Of a stretch of 64,000 nucleotides of DNA, positions 35,228 through 44,671 are shown in pieces. The DNA comes from Legionellaceae bacterium (lineage in GTDB: Bacteria > Pseudomonadota > Gammaproteobacteria > Legionellales > Legionellaceae), in the NCBI GenBank assembly GCA_020831865.1, contig JAFIFT010000005.1, positions 176,497-240,496 on the forward strand. Reading direction: 5' to 3'. Position numbers and translations under genes: made by a program. How positions within the stretch are numbered: position 1 is the stretch's first letter; every line of letters starts with the position of its first letter. The notes beneath the pieces are model-generated. The model was not told where the DNA came from, ran no database searches, and saw only the letters and a program-made list of their open reading frames with translations.

Positions 35228-36445
35228 TGGCTCGTCCAGGGTAATATGGGGCTCGGTTATGTCTGCTAACTGGGTAGCGAGCCTACCGTGCAACCGCCGC
35301 ATGGATAGACTCCTGTCGCAATTTAAGCGTTTAATAATCGTCTTAAAAAAAGCCCCTTGCTCCGTTTGAAATGCTTTTTGCTTAAATGTGTATTTGTTGT
35401 GCCAGGAAAAATCATCGGCTTCCACTTGCTCCGGCAATGTTCCGCAGACCAGCTGGTAGATAGTAGTGGCCAAAGTTTGACATTGCAGCAGCTTTAAATT
35501 GAGTGTATTTTTATTCGTGTATACCGTCGATTGATGATAGGTACTGGTGGTGTTGGCACGATTACTGGCTATGATCTCCGTTGGTGAGACCAGCAGTCCC
35601 TTGATATCGCTAATGACAATTTCATCATCTTCATTGAGTAAAATATTGCTGGGCTTCAAGTCGGTAAACCAGATGTTTTTCTCATTGATGGCCATCAAAA
35701 ATTCCACTATTTTGATGGTATAGTGCAAGACAGCCTGATAAAAATCCGTAGGAGAAACAATTTTTTTGCGTTGTTGATGCCGTAATTTTTCGAAACAATC
35801 CTCCAAATTACCCCGTTGATAATAGGGGCTGTATTCAATATAGGTTATTTCTTGTCGATCATTTGCTGCTTCTTCCATGCGATACGGTTGGGGGATTTGT
35901 TTCACGCCTTCCAGCAACTCACGTGTGATTCTTGGTGAATAGCCCAGCTCCTCTTCGGTACAATTCATGCGCAGAAAGCGTAGAACAAAAATGGCGTCAT
36001 TCTTTTTAACCTGCACTACAGGATTGTTGTTACCGCCCAGGGAAATGACTTCGTATTCTTCATCAATACCACGCAATTGCTTTTCTATCAAGGTTCGAAA
36101 ACTATCCTTACCATCATAATCAGAATAAATGTCTGGCAATCTGGCACTGGCAGACAGGCTGGTAATGCGCTCGCGTAACCGGTTATTCTCGATCATGCCT
36201 TCTATTTTTTTGAGAATCTCTGGTGGGGAATTTTCAATCAACCATTGCTCGACCAGGTAGTGCGCTTTATCTTGAGCCGTCAATTTAAACTGGTACGCCA
36301 AAAGTTTGCTGGCGTACTCTTTGGCTTTCTCAAGATTAGAAGGCACATGAGTGTTAATTTTTTGTATCAACTCGTTCAGCTTGGTGATCTGGTGCCGTTT
36401 TTCACTGAAAAAGCGTCCACTCACTTTGATAGGTATCAGCATCAT
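35192..36445 (-). CDS. Eukaryotic-like protein kinase, effector candidate
   Basis: 417 residues from tandem ATGs at 36445/36442 behind AAGGGA; the frame extends to 36487 but that part overlaps a -10-like TATAAT. Residues 1-115 are helical and unassigned. The kinase domain follows: VVQVKKNDAIFVLRFLR (the Lys of strand 3 may sit in VKKND), catalytic loop I-W-F-T-D-L-K-P-S-N-I-L-L with Phe-Thr-Asp instead of His-Arg-Asp, and metal-binding S-D-I-K-G instead of DFG. Asp, Lys and Asn of the loop are intact, so activity is possible. Legionella secretes several such kinases (LegK group); homology to any one is not claimed. Confidence 0.75.
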   Translation of the reverse strand: MMLIPIKVSGRFFSEKRHQITKLNELIQKINTHVPSNLEKAKEYASKLLAYQFKLTAQDKAHYLVEQWLIENSPPEILKKIEGMIENNRLRERITSLSASARLPDIYSDYDGKDSFRTLIEKQLRGIDEEYEVISLGGNNNPVVQVKKNDAIFVLRFLRMNCTEEELGYSPRITRELLEGVKQIPQPYRMEEAANDRQEITYIEYSPYYQRGNLEDCFEKLRHQQRKKIVSPTDFYQAVLHYTIKIVEFLMAINEKNIWFTDLKPSNILLNEDDEIVISDIKGLLVSPTEIIASNRANTTSTYHQSTVYTNKNTLNLKLLQCQTLATTIYQLVCGTLPEQVEADDFSWHNKYTFKQKAFQTEQGAFFKTIIKRLNCDRSLSMRRLHGRLATQLADITEPHITLDEPLQHLSPMNRYR

Positions 36446-36613
36446 TCCCTTGCCTCTAATTATCCTTTGTGTGGTTATTATAGACAATATATTGGTTTTA
36501 TGCGTAGTTGGTCTTTTTTTTGAGAGCTTTGCGCGCCAGGGGCCGGCAACGCATAATTTTATTTTTTATTCACACAATTTGAGTTTTTAAAAATCTATAC
36601 TACAATTAATTGT

Positions 36614-36639
36614 ACAATATCGACAGGTGTCGTTATTGT
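36614..36639. promoter_or_regulatory. 26-bp palindrome in the leader of the CsbD gene
   Basis: ACAATATCGACA-GG-TGTCGTTATTGT has 12-bp arms with one mismatch. A -10-like TATACT at 36596-36601 would start transcription near 36608, so the palindrome lies at the beginning of the transcript, 38 bases before the start codon. It can be a repressor operator or an RNA hairpin. Confidence 0.6.
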
Positions 36640-36677
36640 CTGTACTTTTATTTAACCTTTAATCTAAGGATACAAAC

Positions 36678-36875
36678 ATGAACAGGGATATTTTTGAAGG
36701 ACGTTGGGAAGAAGTAAAAGGAAAAATGAAGCAGGTCTGGGGTAAACTGACAGATGATGATATGAGAGAAATCGAAGGTAATCATCAGGAAATCTTTGGA
36801 AAGTTACAAAAACATTACGGTATGACCCGTGAAGAAGCCGAGAAAGAGCTAAAAAAGATGACCCATAAACATTAA
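36678..36875 (+). CDS. CsbD family stress-response protein (YjbJ-like)
   Basis: 65 residues. M-N-R-D-I-F-E-G-R-W-E-E-V-K-G-K-M-K-Q-V-W-G-K-L-T-D-D-D and IEGNHQEIFGKLQKHYG match CsbD/YjbJ throughout; highly charged and hydrophilic. Members are strongly induced by general stress; the molecular role is unknown. An AAGGAT ribosome-binding site lies at the right distance. Confidence 0.93.
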   Translation: MNRDIFEGRWEEVKGKMKQVWGKLTDDDMREIEGNHQEIFGKLQKHYGMTREEAEKELKKMTHKH

Positions 36876-37085
36876 TAGCCTGCCCTTGCCAAAGACGGAG
36901 GCTTTGTCTGCGGCAAGTTCCTCCCTCATGCGTAACCGCTCAAAATCATGCGCACCCTGCGTCATTCAGCAAACCGCCGATCGGGCTTTGCTGCCTGCTG
37001 CCGCAACCCAAACCAGTGCTGCAACGACCGGAAAAGATCGATGAGAATAAAACGGCTGGTGGCGTCTTTCGTCTCGCCGTTGAAC

Positions 37086-37277
37086 CTAGCGTGCGCAAGC
37101 CATATCCTGCCCACAGCAGGTCGGTGATTTAATTTTCCCACAGCCCTTGGGACACTTTGCCACCTGTACTTTATGATGGTTTTCGGTGGTAATCATATCG
37201 ACAACCAACGAACTATCACACTTGCCGCAGGTTAAACCTTTAATGGCCATACCGCATTGATTGCACTTACATTCCAT
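37086..37277 (-). CDS. Small zinc-ribbon-like cysteine-rich protein
   Basis: 63 residues with nine cysteines: C-K-C-N-Q-C, C-G-K-C, C-P-K-G-C-G and C-C-G-Q-D-M. Two treble-clef or ribbon-like metal sites are likely. G-L-T-C-G-K-C-D-S-S-L-V-V-D and H-H-K-V-Q-V-A-K-C look like a conserved small family, but no name is recalled. A TAGGAG ribosome-binding site precedes the ATG. Confidence 0.7.
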   Translation of the reverse strand: MECKCNQCGMAIKGLTCGKCDSSLVVDMITTENHHKVQVAKCPKGCGKIKSPTCCGQDMACAR

Positions 37278-37356
37278 GCTACCGACTCCTACTCGAATTG
37301 ACCCCCCTAGTATAGTTTAATTTTTGCACAAAATCCAGCGCCGATAGGGTCACGGT

Positions 37357-38556
37357 TTATCCCTCTCCGCGCAAGGAGACAATCGGTGCCAGGAGCGCCG
37401 CTCGCCGGGCGGGATAAAAACCAAAAAAGATGCCGGTAGCAACGGAAATGACAAAGCCAATGAGCGGCGGGATCGGACTGATAAAAAAAGGCCAGTGACT
37501 CAGGTGTGCGACCACAAAACTGAGCAGCAGGCCGCAACTGACACCCAGCAAGCCGCCCAGGAGGGCAATGATTGTCGACTCGGTCAGAAAAAGGGTTTGA
37601 ATATCGCGGTTACGCGCACCAACCGCTTTGCGAATGCCAATCTCTTTTTTGCGTTCTGTGACCGCCACTAGCATCACATTCATGACGCCAATACCGCCCA
37701 CTAGCAATGAAATGCCGCCAATGACCCCTAATAACAAGGTGAAAATTTGTCCCTGACTTTCCATGCCGGCAATAATTTGTTTGGCCGAGCGCATAAAAAT
37801 ATTGCGATCAGGGACCTGTTGCTGCAGTAATTGACGCAGTTTTTCCATAAAAGGGTCAATGGTGGTAGCCGATTGTAGTAAAATTACTGCATGATTGATC
37901 TGGGCACTTTGATTAATCAGCGCAATACCCTGGATGGGTACGATTACCGCCTGATTAATATCCTCATTAAAAAAGGCATTTTCAGGCCAGTTTTCGGCAA
38001 CGCCAATAATGCGGTACACACTATTGCCAATGTGAAGGAGTTTTCCAACAGGGCTATCAAGCGTTTGCTCACGAATCTGGCTGGCCAGAGCGGCGCCAAT
38101 CACGGCATAATGTTCATAGGTATCGACAAAAGAAACAAAATGGCCAGCGGCCATGCGAATATGAATGACGTCTGCCAGCGATTCATCGGCCCCAATAATA
38201 GGCCCCTGCAATTCCTTGCCGGCAAAACTTAAGGATTGATAGGTCGTCGCGTAAGGGGCAATTTTTTGAATGTCCGGCAGATAGCGCGGAAGCTGCCGCC
38301 AACGCTCTAAAGTCATGCTGACATCGCCTTCACGAGTCGCCGATTGGCTTCTTTTATTGAAGAGGCTGACGGCCAGCAGATCGGTACCCAGGGCGCGAAA
38401 TTGCAGCAATGCTTTTTCTGTCGCCATCTGCCCGCTGCTGATGAGGGTGACCACTGCGGCGGTGCCCACTAAAATCCCCAGCAAGGCTAAAAATGAGCGC
38501 AGTTTGGCGGCCAGGATATTAACCAGAGCCTGTTCTATCTGTGCCCGCAGGTTCAT
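37357..38556 (-). CDS. MacB/FtsX-type ABC transporter permease
   Basis: 399 residues. An N-terminal transmembrane helix (ILAAKLRSFLALLGILVGTA), a large MacB periplasmic domain (~40-270), and three C-terminal helices with the FtsX signature (MNVMLVAVTERKKEIGIRKA). In MacB proper, the ATPase is fused; here it is a separate upstream gene overlapping by 4 bases. The complex couples cytoplasmic ATP hydrolysis to periplasmic conformational work, pushing substrates through the adaptor and outer membrane channel. Confidence 0.9.
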   Translation of the reverse strand: MNLRAQIEQALVNILAAKLRSFLALLGILVGTAAVVTLISSGQMATEKALLQFRALGTDLLAVSLFNKRSQSATREGDVSMTLERWRQLPRYLPDIQKIAPYATTYQSLSFAGKELQGPIIGADESLADVIHIRMAAGHFVSFVDTYEHYAVIGAALASQIREQTLDSPVGKLLHIGNSVYRIIGVAENWPENAFFNEDINQAVIVPIQGIALINQSAQINHAVILLQSATTIDPFMEKLRQLLQQQVPDRNIFMRSAKQIIAGMESQGQIFTLLLGVIGGISLLVGGIGVMNVMLVAVTERKKEIGIRKAVGARNRDIQTLFLTESTIIALLGGLLGVSCGLLLSFVVAHLSHWPFFISPIPPLIGFVISVATGIFFGFYPARRAALLAPIVSLRGEG

Positions 38557-39239
38557 GAGGCACGTTCGCTGAGCTGGCCGTCATGCATCAAAAGACGGCG
38601 TTGGCATTGCGCGGCAATGGCTGGGTCGTGGGTAATCAGGATCAGACTGCGACCTTCGGCGTGTAATTGATGAAACAAACGCATCACGTCGCTACCAGTG
38701 GTGCTGTCCAGTGCTCCGGTCGGTTCATCGGCCAGGATGATTTCCGGTTCCCCAACCAGGGCCCGTGCGATGGCAACGCGCTGTTGTTGTCCTCCCGACA
38801 GCTGGCTCGGCAAGTGCTGGTGATAGTCGGCCATGCCAACTTTGTCCAGGGCTTGCGCGACTGAGGAGGCAAGACTGTCGCTGTCCGGGTGGCGATAATG
38901 CAGTGGCAGTGCGACGTTGCGGGCGGCATTGAGACGCGGCAAGAGATTAAATTGCTGGAAGACAAAACCAATTTGACGATTGCGTCGGCTGGCCTGCTCC
39001 TCTTCCGATAGCAGGCAGACCTCATCCCCGTTCAAGCGGTAGCTGCCGCTGTCGGCATTATCGAGCAGGCCAATGATGTTCATCAGGGTGGATTTCCCCG
39101 AACCGGAAGCACCCAGTATGGCCAGCATTTCTCCTGCTTTGACTTCCAGATCAATATGCCGCAGTACCGGTACTTTCTGGCCTGCCAGCTGATAACTTTT
39201 CGATAGGGCCTGCATGTGAATGAGTTTATCGTGTTTCAT
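38553..39239 (-). CDS. ABC transporter ATP-binding protein (MacB/LolD type)
   Basis: 228 residues. Walker [11 protein letters not shown], signature [11 protein letters not shown], Walker [14 protein letters not shown] and switch His in L-I-T-H-D. It belongs to the type VII (MacB/LolD/FtsE) ATPases. Overlaps the periplasmic adaptor gene by 14 bases and the permease gene by 4, so the three are cotranscribed. Confidence 0.94.
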   Translation of the reverse strand: MKHDKLIHMQALSKSYQLAGQKVPVLRHIDLEVKAGEMLAILGASGSGKSTLMNIIGLLDNADSGSYRLNGDEVCLLSEEEQASRRNRQIGFVFQQFNLLPRLNAARNVALPLHYRHPDSDSLASSVAQALDKVGMADYHQHLPSQLSGGQQQRVAIARALVGEPEIILADEPTGALDSTTGSDVMRLFHQLHAEGRSLILITHDPAIAAQCQRRLLMHDGQLSERAS

Positions 39240-40380
39240 GAATGATAATGTCCTCGCCTTCTTGCAGGCCGCTCACAATAGCGACTTTATCCTGCAGGGC
39301 CGCACCGGTTCGCACCATGCGCATTTCTGAGTGGCCATTGGGCTTGCGAACCTCCACCAGACTTTGCCCCTGCTCCAGATGCAGGGCGGCAATGGGGATC
39401 ATGATTTGCGTAAAGGACTGCAAGTCCAGTTCAACCGTGGCGCTCATGCCGACGCGAATGCGCTCTTTCTGCTCTGGGCTTAATTCCTTGACGATTACGG
39501 TGGCATTGAATACCGGCAGGCTGTTGCTGCCGGCACTGGAGGCCTGACCATTCACCGCAGCCAACTCGCCCTGGAGGACTTCTTCTCCCAGCGCCAGGCC
39601 GCGAATACTGGCTTTCATGCCGCGGTGGACCTTATCGATATCAATTTCCGGGATATCAATCTCAACCCGCACGCCCGATAAATTGCCAATCAAGCCCAAC
39701 ACCTGCCCGGCTTTAACCGCGCTGCCGACTGTCAGGCGTTGTGTTTTATCCTCTCCTGATTTGGGAGGATAGAGCAAAATACCCTCGCTGGGGGCATTCA
39801 GGTGTATTCGGTTATGTTGCACCGCCAGCGCTTGCCGCACCTTATCAAATTCCGCCAGACTTAGTTCGGCCAGCGCTTCAGGATTATTGTCGATTTTGTC
39901 CAGTAGCTCGGTAAATTTTCGACGGCTTTGCAGCATGGTCACCCGCGCATTATCCAGGTTGGATTTTTCACTTAAGTAACTGTTTTTTGATAATAATCCA
40001 GCCTGCCAGAGTTCTTCAGCCCCCTGGAATTTGGCCTGATTCATGCTGAAGTTGTCCTTGGCTTTGAGATAGTCGGTCAGGCTCTCATTGTATTGTTTTT
40101 GCAGCTCGTTGGAATTGAGCGTGAACACACGGCTATTTTGCGCAACCGCTTCGCCATAGCGGACCGGCATTTGTTCAATGACCGCATCAATCGGACTAAT
40201 CAGACTGCTTTCTGATAGCGCCTGTATCGTGCCACTAAAATGCAATGTTTTATGCAGGGCATGCTTTTGTACCGTTTCGCTATAGCTGTGGCTGGCGGTT
40301 TTGCCGGGTTCTGAGCCGCAGGCAGACAGCAGCAGGGCAATCATGAGGAGGCAGGGAAAAAAGAAGCGGTAGCGCATCAT
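39226..40380 (-). CDS. MacA-type periplasmic adaptor lipoprotein (HlyD family)
   Basis: 384 residues. The N-terminus ends in A-L-L-L-S-A-C-G-S, a lipobox, so the adaptor is probably lipid-anchored rather than membrane-spanning. It has the order alpha-hairpin (~95-195) inside a split lipoyl domain, then beta-barrel (VRVEIDIPEIDIDKVHRGM) and membrane-proximal domain. It would connect the permease to the TolC-like channel. Overlaps the tolC-like gene by 4 bases. Confidence 0.9.
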   Translation of the reverse strand: MMRYRFFFPCLLMIALLLSACGSEPGKTASHSYSETVQKHALHKTLHFSGTIQALSESSLISPIDAVIEQMPVRYGEAVAQNSRVFTLNSNELQKQYNESLTDYLKAKDNFSMNQAKFQGAEELWQAGLLSKNSYLSEKSNLDNARVTMLQSRRKFTELLDKIDNNPEALAELSLAEFDKVRQALAVQHNRIHLNAPSEGILLYPPKSGEDKTQRLTVGSAVKAGQVLGLIGNLSGVRVEIDIPEIDIDKVHRGMKASIRGLALGEEVLQGELAAVNGQASSAGSNSLPVFNATVIVKELSPEQKERIRVGMSATVELDLQSFTQIMIPIAALHLEQGQSLVEVRKPNGHSEMRMVRTGAALQDKVAIVSGLQEGEDIIIHETR

Positions 40381-41954
40381 GTTTTGTCTCCAAAACGTAA
40401 ATGAATCTGCCAGCGTGCCAGGGTGGTTCCGAGCAGGCGTTCCAGGGCGGCAATTTGATTTAACCAGGCAATTTTCGCACTGATAAGGCCATTCTGAGCC
40501 TGAATCAGTTGGTTTTGCGTGTTATTCACATCCAGTGAACTGGCAATACCGGCTTGTTGTTTTTTCTTTTCCAGCTCATAGGATTGTATGGCCAGTTTAA
40601 CCTGCTTTTGTGCCAGTTGATAGCGTTTGGCCAGGCTATGGATGGTATGCACATGATTGGTAATATTGGTCATCAGGGCCCGTTTGCTGGCAAGCAGCTG
40701 AATCCGGTTTTTTTCCAGACGGACTTTGGCGCTAATCAACTTGTTTTTCTGCGCCACATCATTCAGGGGAATGGTGAGGTTGATGCGGGCGGACTGGCTG
40801 ATATTGCGGCCATTGTAAATACCCCGCAAACCCGACATATTGGTGGTCACATCGGTGGTGAGGCCGCTGTGAATATTGGCACTGACATCCAGCTGCCAGC
40901 GTTGCTCATTCTGGGCAACCAGCAAGGCACGCCGATCGGCGCGCAGGGCCAGAAGCTGTGCCTGATATTGCAGATTGTTTTTGAGCCCAATGGCGATGGC
41001 GTCTGGCAGATTGGGGATGGTCATGGGACGTTCCGTGAGTTGTTGTTCAATGCGAATCCGGCTTTGTGGATCGAGGCCAATGCTTTGCAAGAGATTTTGC
41101 TGGGCATTGTGATAATCGTTCTGGGCTTGCTCTACCGCCAGACTGAGCGATTCAATCTGGTAGGATTGCTGGATATTGGCACTGGACTCTAACTGGCCAG
41201 CTTTAATTTTTTTGCGATTATCCGCATAGGTTTTTTGCGCTTCCGCCAGCTGTTTTTGTTGAATGTGATAGGTGTTGAGGCTTTGCACCAAACTGTAGTA
41301 GGCGTTGATGACATTGGTGATCTGATCAGCAACGGATTGGTGAAGCGCCAGTTGATTGTACTGCTCATTATCACGGCTGTCGGCCAGGCTGGCCAGGTTC
41401 ACCTCGCGGCCAAAGCCGCGCAGCAGCGGTTGGGTCAGCGAGAAATTGAGCATGGGATGGTAATTGTCATAGGTATCCACTTGATTATCCATGGTAAGAG
41501 ACAGGCGCGTGCCCAGGCTGCCATTGAGGCGTAATTCAGGCGTGGCGAGTGCAGATTTCGATTGCTGGCGGCCAACCCCCTGGAAGTGATCCTGATTAAA
41601 ATTGGCTGAGCCGGCCAGGGCATATTGCAATTCAAAGGCATTTTCAGCCAGACGCAGCTGGTAACGTTGAATAATGCGATCCAGCTCGGCACTTTGAATA
41701 TTAGGGTTGTAGCGCAGCGCCAGTAATATGGCATCCCGCAGGGACAGTTTTTGAGCGCTTTGGCCGGTTTCGGTATCTGCAACGGGTAAGTCAATCCAGT
41801 GTTGGAGCATGAACTCAGGATTGCGGATCGCCTCTGCCAGTCGGTCTTCCGCATGGGCCAGTGGCTTATGCGACGCCACTGCAGAGCCAGACCACAGTCC
41901 GCTCAGCAGGAGTGCGCCCCACATCATTGCCCAATAGCCCCTTATTTTTGGCAT
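40377..41954 (-). CDS. TolC-like outer membrane efflux protein
   Basis: 525 residues with an N-terminal signal peptide (W-G-A-L-L-L-S-G-L-W-S-G-S-A-V-A-S). Two outer-membrane-efflux repeats: LRDAILLALRYNPNIQSAEL starts the first and I-P-N-L-P-D-A-I-A-I-G-L-K-N-N-L the second, with long helical segments for the periplasmic tunnel. First gene of the four-gene operon running to 37357. Substrates are unknown. Confidence 0.9.
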   Translation of the reverse strand: MPKIRGYWAMMWGALLLSGLWSGSAVASHKPLAHAEDRLAEAIRNPEFMLQHWIDLPVADTETGQSAQKLSLRDAILLALRYNPNIQSAELDRIIQRYQLRLAENAFELQYALAGSANFNQDHFQGVGRQQSKSALATPELRLNGSLGTRLSLTMDNQVDTYDNYHPMLNFSLTQPLLRGFGREVNLASLADSRDNEQYNQLALHQSVADQITNVINAYYSLVQSLNTYHIQQKQLAEAQKTYADNRKKIKAGQLESSANIQQSYQIESLSLAVEQAQNDYHNAQQNLLQSIGLDPQSRIRIEQQLTERPMTIPNLPDAIAIGLKNNLQYQAQLLALRADRRALLVAQNEQRWQLDVSANIHSGLTTDVTTNMSGLRGIYNGRNISQSARINLTIPLNDVAQKNKLISAKVRLEKNRIQLLASKRALMTNITNHVHTIHSLAKRYQLAQKQVKLAIQSYELEKKKQQAGIASSLDVNNTQNQLIQAQNGLISAKIAWLNQIAALERLLGTTLARWQIHLRFGDKT

Positions 41955-42113
41955 GCCCTATCTATCTGTGAACAAAATTAAGCCATATTCTACCGGATTT
42001 GCCGGCCAGTGAAAACTGTTTTGTGAGAGGGTGCACGCGAGCGCGGTAACGCTCTGGTATTTTGATGAAATCAGGCTATAGTGATATGAATCATTGAGCC
42101 ATTTTGAGGATCT

Positions 42114-42833
42114 ATGTCACAGCACGTTGAAAATCGTCTGTCCCTTTTGTTTGCGCTACTGGCGATGCTGTTTATGAGCCTGTTATCCGGCATCGATTAC
42201 CCGTTGACGACGGTTTTAAAACCGCTGCCTATTTTTTGTTTAATCGCGCTGGCCTACCTTGCTCCCCTGCCCTCTCGCGCAAAGGCAGCACTGGTGATGG
42301 CGCTGGGTCTGGCAAGCCTGGGCGATATCGTGCTGACCTTACCGTTTGAGTCATCATTAGACGCCGGTTTGCTTTGTTTTTTACTGGCACACCTGTGCTA
42401 TATTGCCGTATTGCGCCGCATTGTGCTCAAAAAAGGCCAAGCTCGGGCAAATACAGGTTGGCCAGGCATCCTGGCTGCGCTTTTGCTTGCCGCTATCACA
42501 GCTTTTGCTTTGCTGCTTTGGCCTTATCTGGGCGAAAAAGGCGTTCTGGTCGGCTTATATATGCTGGTGATTAGTGTCATGGCGCTTTTGGCCCTGCATG
42601 TTGGTGTGCGCTGCGGGGCAGGAGCGCTGCTGTTTGTATTGTCCGATAGTATGATTGCGCTGGAAACCTTTGTCTGGCCCGGTCAGCGCTTTTTTTTCTG
42701 GATTATGCTGACCTACTACCTGGCTCAGTTTCTCCTCGTCACCGGTTGTCTGCACGCCCTGCTGCCCGGGAGAACATCCAGACTGCACAGGGCCTGTGCG
42801 TATAAAAACCAGCATAGCGGTCGTTCTACATGA
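42114..42833 (+). CDS. YhhN family lysoplasmalogenase-like membrane protein
   Basis: 239 residues with about eight hydrophobic segments. K-P-L-P-I-F near residue 35, A-L-G-L-A-S-L-G-D-I-V-L and FLLAHLCYIAVL, followed by S-D-S-M-I-A, match the YhhN/TMEM86 family whose eukaryotic member hydrolyses the vinyl ether bond of lysoplasmalogen. The conserved Asp residues (GDIVL, SDSMI) are present. Stands alone between two convergent operons. Confidence 0.85.
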   Translation: MSQHVENRLSLLFALLAMLFMSLLSGIDYPLTTVLKPLPIFCLIALAYLAPLPSRAKAALVMALGLASLGDIVLTLPFESSLDAGLLCFLLAHLCYIAVLRRIVLKKGQARANTGWPGILAALLLAAITAFALLLWPYLGEKGVLVGLYMLVISVMALLALHVGVRCGAGALLFVLSDSMIALETFVWPGQRFFFWIMLTYYLAQFLLVTGCLHALLPGRTSRLHRACAYKNQHSGRST

Positions 42834-42949
42834 GGGAACAACCGCCGCCAGGTTCCGGTGCGTCTTCTGCCGGTGGTCTATGGATATTTCGATGGAGCAT
42901 AAGCCAGCTTTGCAGTATCGCATTTTTATCTTCTATGGGGCAGTGTGGA

Positions 42950-44668
42950 TCACAGCGCATCGGTTAACGATACAACGGCACGGGCCTGCTCTGGTATCGC
43001 ATCACTGCCTGCCTGCGCCAGCATTTCCCTTGCGGCATGACGGCTTTGTTCCGAAACGTGTAAACCGCCCAGCATCCGGGCAATTTCTTCGGTACGCTCC
43101 TCTGCCTGCAGGGCGGTAATACGGGAAAAGGTTTGCTGCTGTTCGCTGTGCTTTTCCACCCGAAAGTGTTGATGAGCACAGGCGGCTACCTGGGGTTGGT
43201 GGGTGACGCAAAATACTTGTAGCCGTTGACCTAATTCCCGCAAGAGTTTGCCCACCAGGGCGGCCGTGGCGCCACCAATCCCCACATCCACTTCATCAAA
43301 CAATAAGGTGGGGGTAGCGCCCTGTTGGGCCGTAATCATTTGAATGGCCAGGCTGATACGAGACAGCTCCCCACCGGAGGCAATTTTGGCCAGGCTATCA
43401 GGCCGGGTACCCGGGTTAGTACAGGCTTTGTATTCTATCCGGTCGTTGCCATGGGCATGGATGCGTTCGAGCGGGCTCAGCTCGACGGTTATCTTGCCCT
43501 GTGGCATACCGAGTTGCTGAATAATGGCGGTGATGGCCGCACCCAGTTTTTGCGCCTGTTTTTGCCGTGCCTCGTGCAGAACCGCGGCGGCATGTTCGCA
43601 GTCTTTGGCTTGCCGGGCGGCTTGCTGTTGCCACTGAGCCAGCTGAGCCTGGCGTTGCTGCAGACCATCGTGCTTTTGCTGTAGTTCGATTTTCAGGGCG
43701 AGCAAAGCATCGGGAGTTACCTGGTATTTGCGCGCGGCAGTATGCAGTTGGCTCAAGCGTTCTTCCAGCTGTTGCAGCCGTTGCGGATCCAGCTGAACCG
43801 CTTCGGCAAAACGCGCCATCTCGTGTGCGCTTTCTTCGCATTGAATAATGGCATTCTGTATCAAGTCCATGCTGGTCTGAACAGCGGAGTGGCTGGCGGG
43901 CAGTTTATGCAGACGCTGCAATACCTGATGCAGGTTCTGGCACAGGTTTTCTGTCTCATCGCCATGTAACAGGCTGTGAATGGTCTGGGCGTTGTGCAGA
44001 TAATCTTTGGCGTGGTGCAGCAGTTGGTGCTCTTGGTCGAGCTCCTCGAGTTCTCCCGCACGTAAATTCAGTTGCTCCAGTTCATTCAGTTGAAATTCGA
44101 GCAGCTGTAGCTGCGACGCTTCCTGCTGGCCTTCCTGCAGTTTCTCAATGGCGCGTTGGGTGTGGGTATAGGCTTTATAACAGTCGTGCATCTGCGCCAA
44201 TAAAGCCTCATGGCCGGCAAACTGATCCAGTTGTTGACGGTGGGTGGTATGCTGCAGCAGGGTTTGATGCTGGTGCTGGCCATGAATATGGACCAGAAAC
44301 TCGGAGAATTCACGGATTTTTTGCAAAGGGAGCCATTGACCATTGAGCCAGGATTTGGAGCGGCCTTCGGTGTTAATGCTGCGCCGCAAGATGATTTCGC
44401 CCTCTTCGATACTGATATCCTGCTCTGCCAACCAAGCCAGCGGTTGGGGTTGATCCCCCAGGGTGAAGACCGCTTCAATCGTACATTTTTCTTCGCCAGA
44501 ACGGACGACGGAGGCATCGCCACGGCCACCCATTGCCAGGGTCAGGGCATCAATCATGATTGATTTTCCGGCGCCGGTTTCCCCGGTAAACGCCGTCATA
44601 CCCTCTTTAAAATCCAGCTCCAGTGTTTTGACAATGACAAAATTCGTAATCTTCAGCGAGGTGAGCAT
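42950..44668 (-). CDS. recN: DNA repair protein RecN
   Basis: 572 residues. Walker A F-T-G-E-T-G-A-G-K-S near the N-terminus, long coiled-coil arms (~150-370), then ASGGELSRISLAIQMI (ABC signature) and LLFDEVDVGIGGATA (Walker B). An SMC-like ATPase acting in double-strand-break repair. Downstream of nadK by 3 bases on the same strand, an order common in gammaproteobacteria. No LexA box was identified upstream of this gene because it is internal to the operon. Confidence 0.96.
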   Translation of the reverse strand: MLTSLKITNFVIVKTLELDFKEGMTAFTGETGAGKSIMIDALTLAMGGRGDASVVRSGEEKCTIEAVFTLGDQPQPLAWLAEQDISIEEGEIILRRSINTEGRSKSWLNGQWLPLQKIREFSEFLVHIHGQHQHQTLLQHTTHRQQLDQFAGHEALLAQMHDCYKAYTHTQRAIEKLQEGQQEASQLQLLEFQLNELEQLNLRAGELEELDQEHQLLHHAKDYLHNAQTIHSLLHGDETENLCQNLHQVLQRLHKLPASHSAVQTSMDLIQNAIIQCEESAHEMARFAEAVQLDPQRLQQLEERLSQLHTAARKYQVTPDALLALKIELQQKHDGLQQRQAQLAQWQQQAARQAKDCEHAAAVLHEARQKQAQKLGAAITAIIQQLGMPQGKITVELSPLERIHAHGNDRIEYKACTNPGTRPDSLAKIASGGELSRISLAIQMITAQQGATPTLLFDEVDVGIGGATAALVGKLLRELGQRLQVFCVTHQPQVAACAHQHFRVEKHSEQQQTFSRITALQAEERTEEIARMLGGLHVSEQSRHAAREMLAQAGSDAIPEQARAVVSLTDAL

Positions 44669-44671
44669 AGG

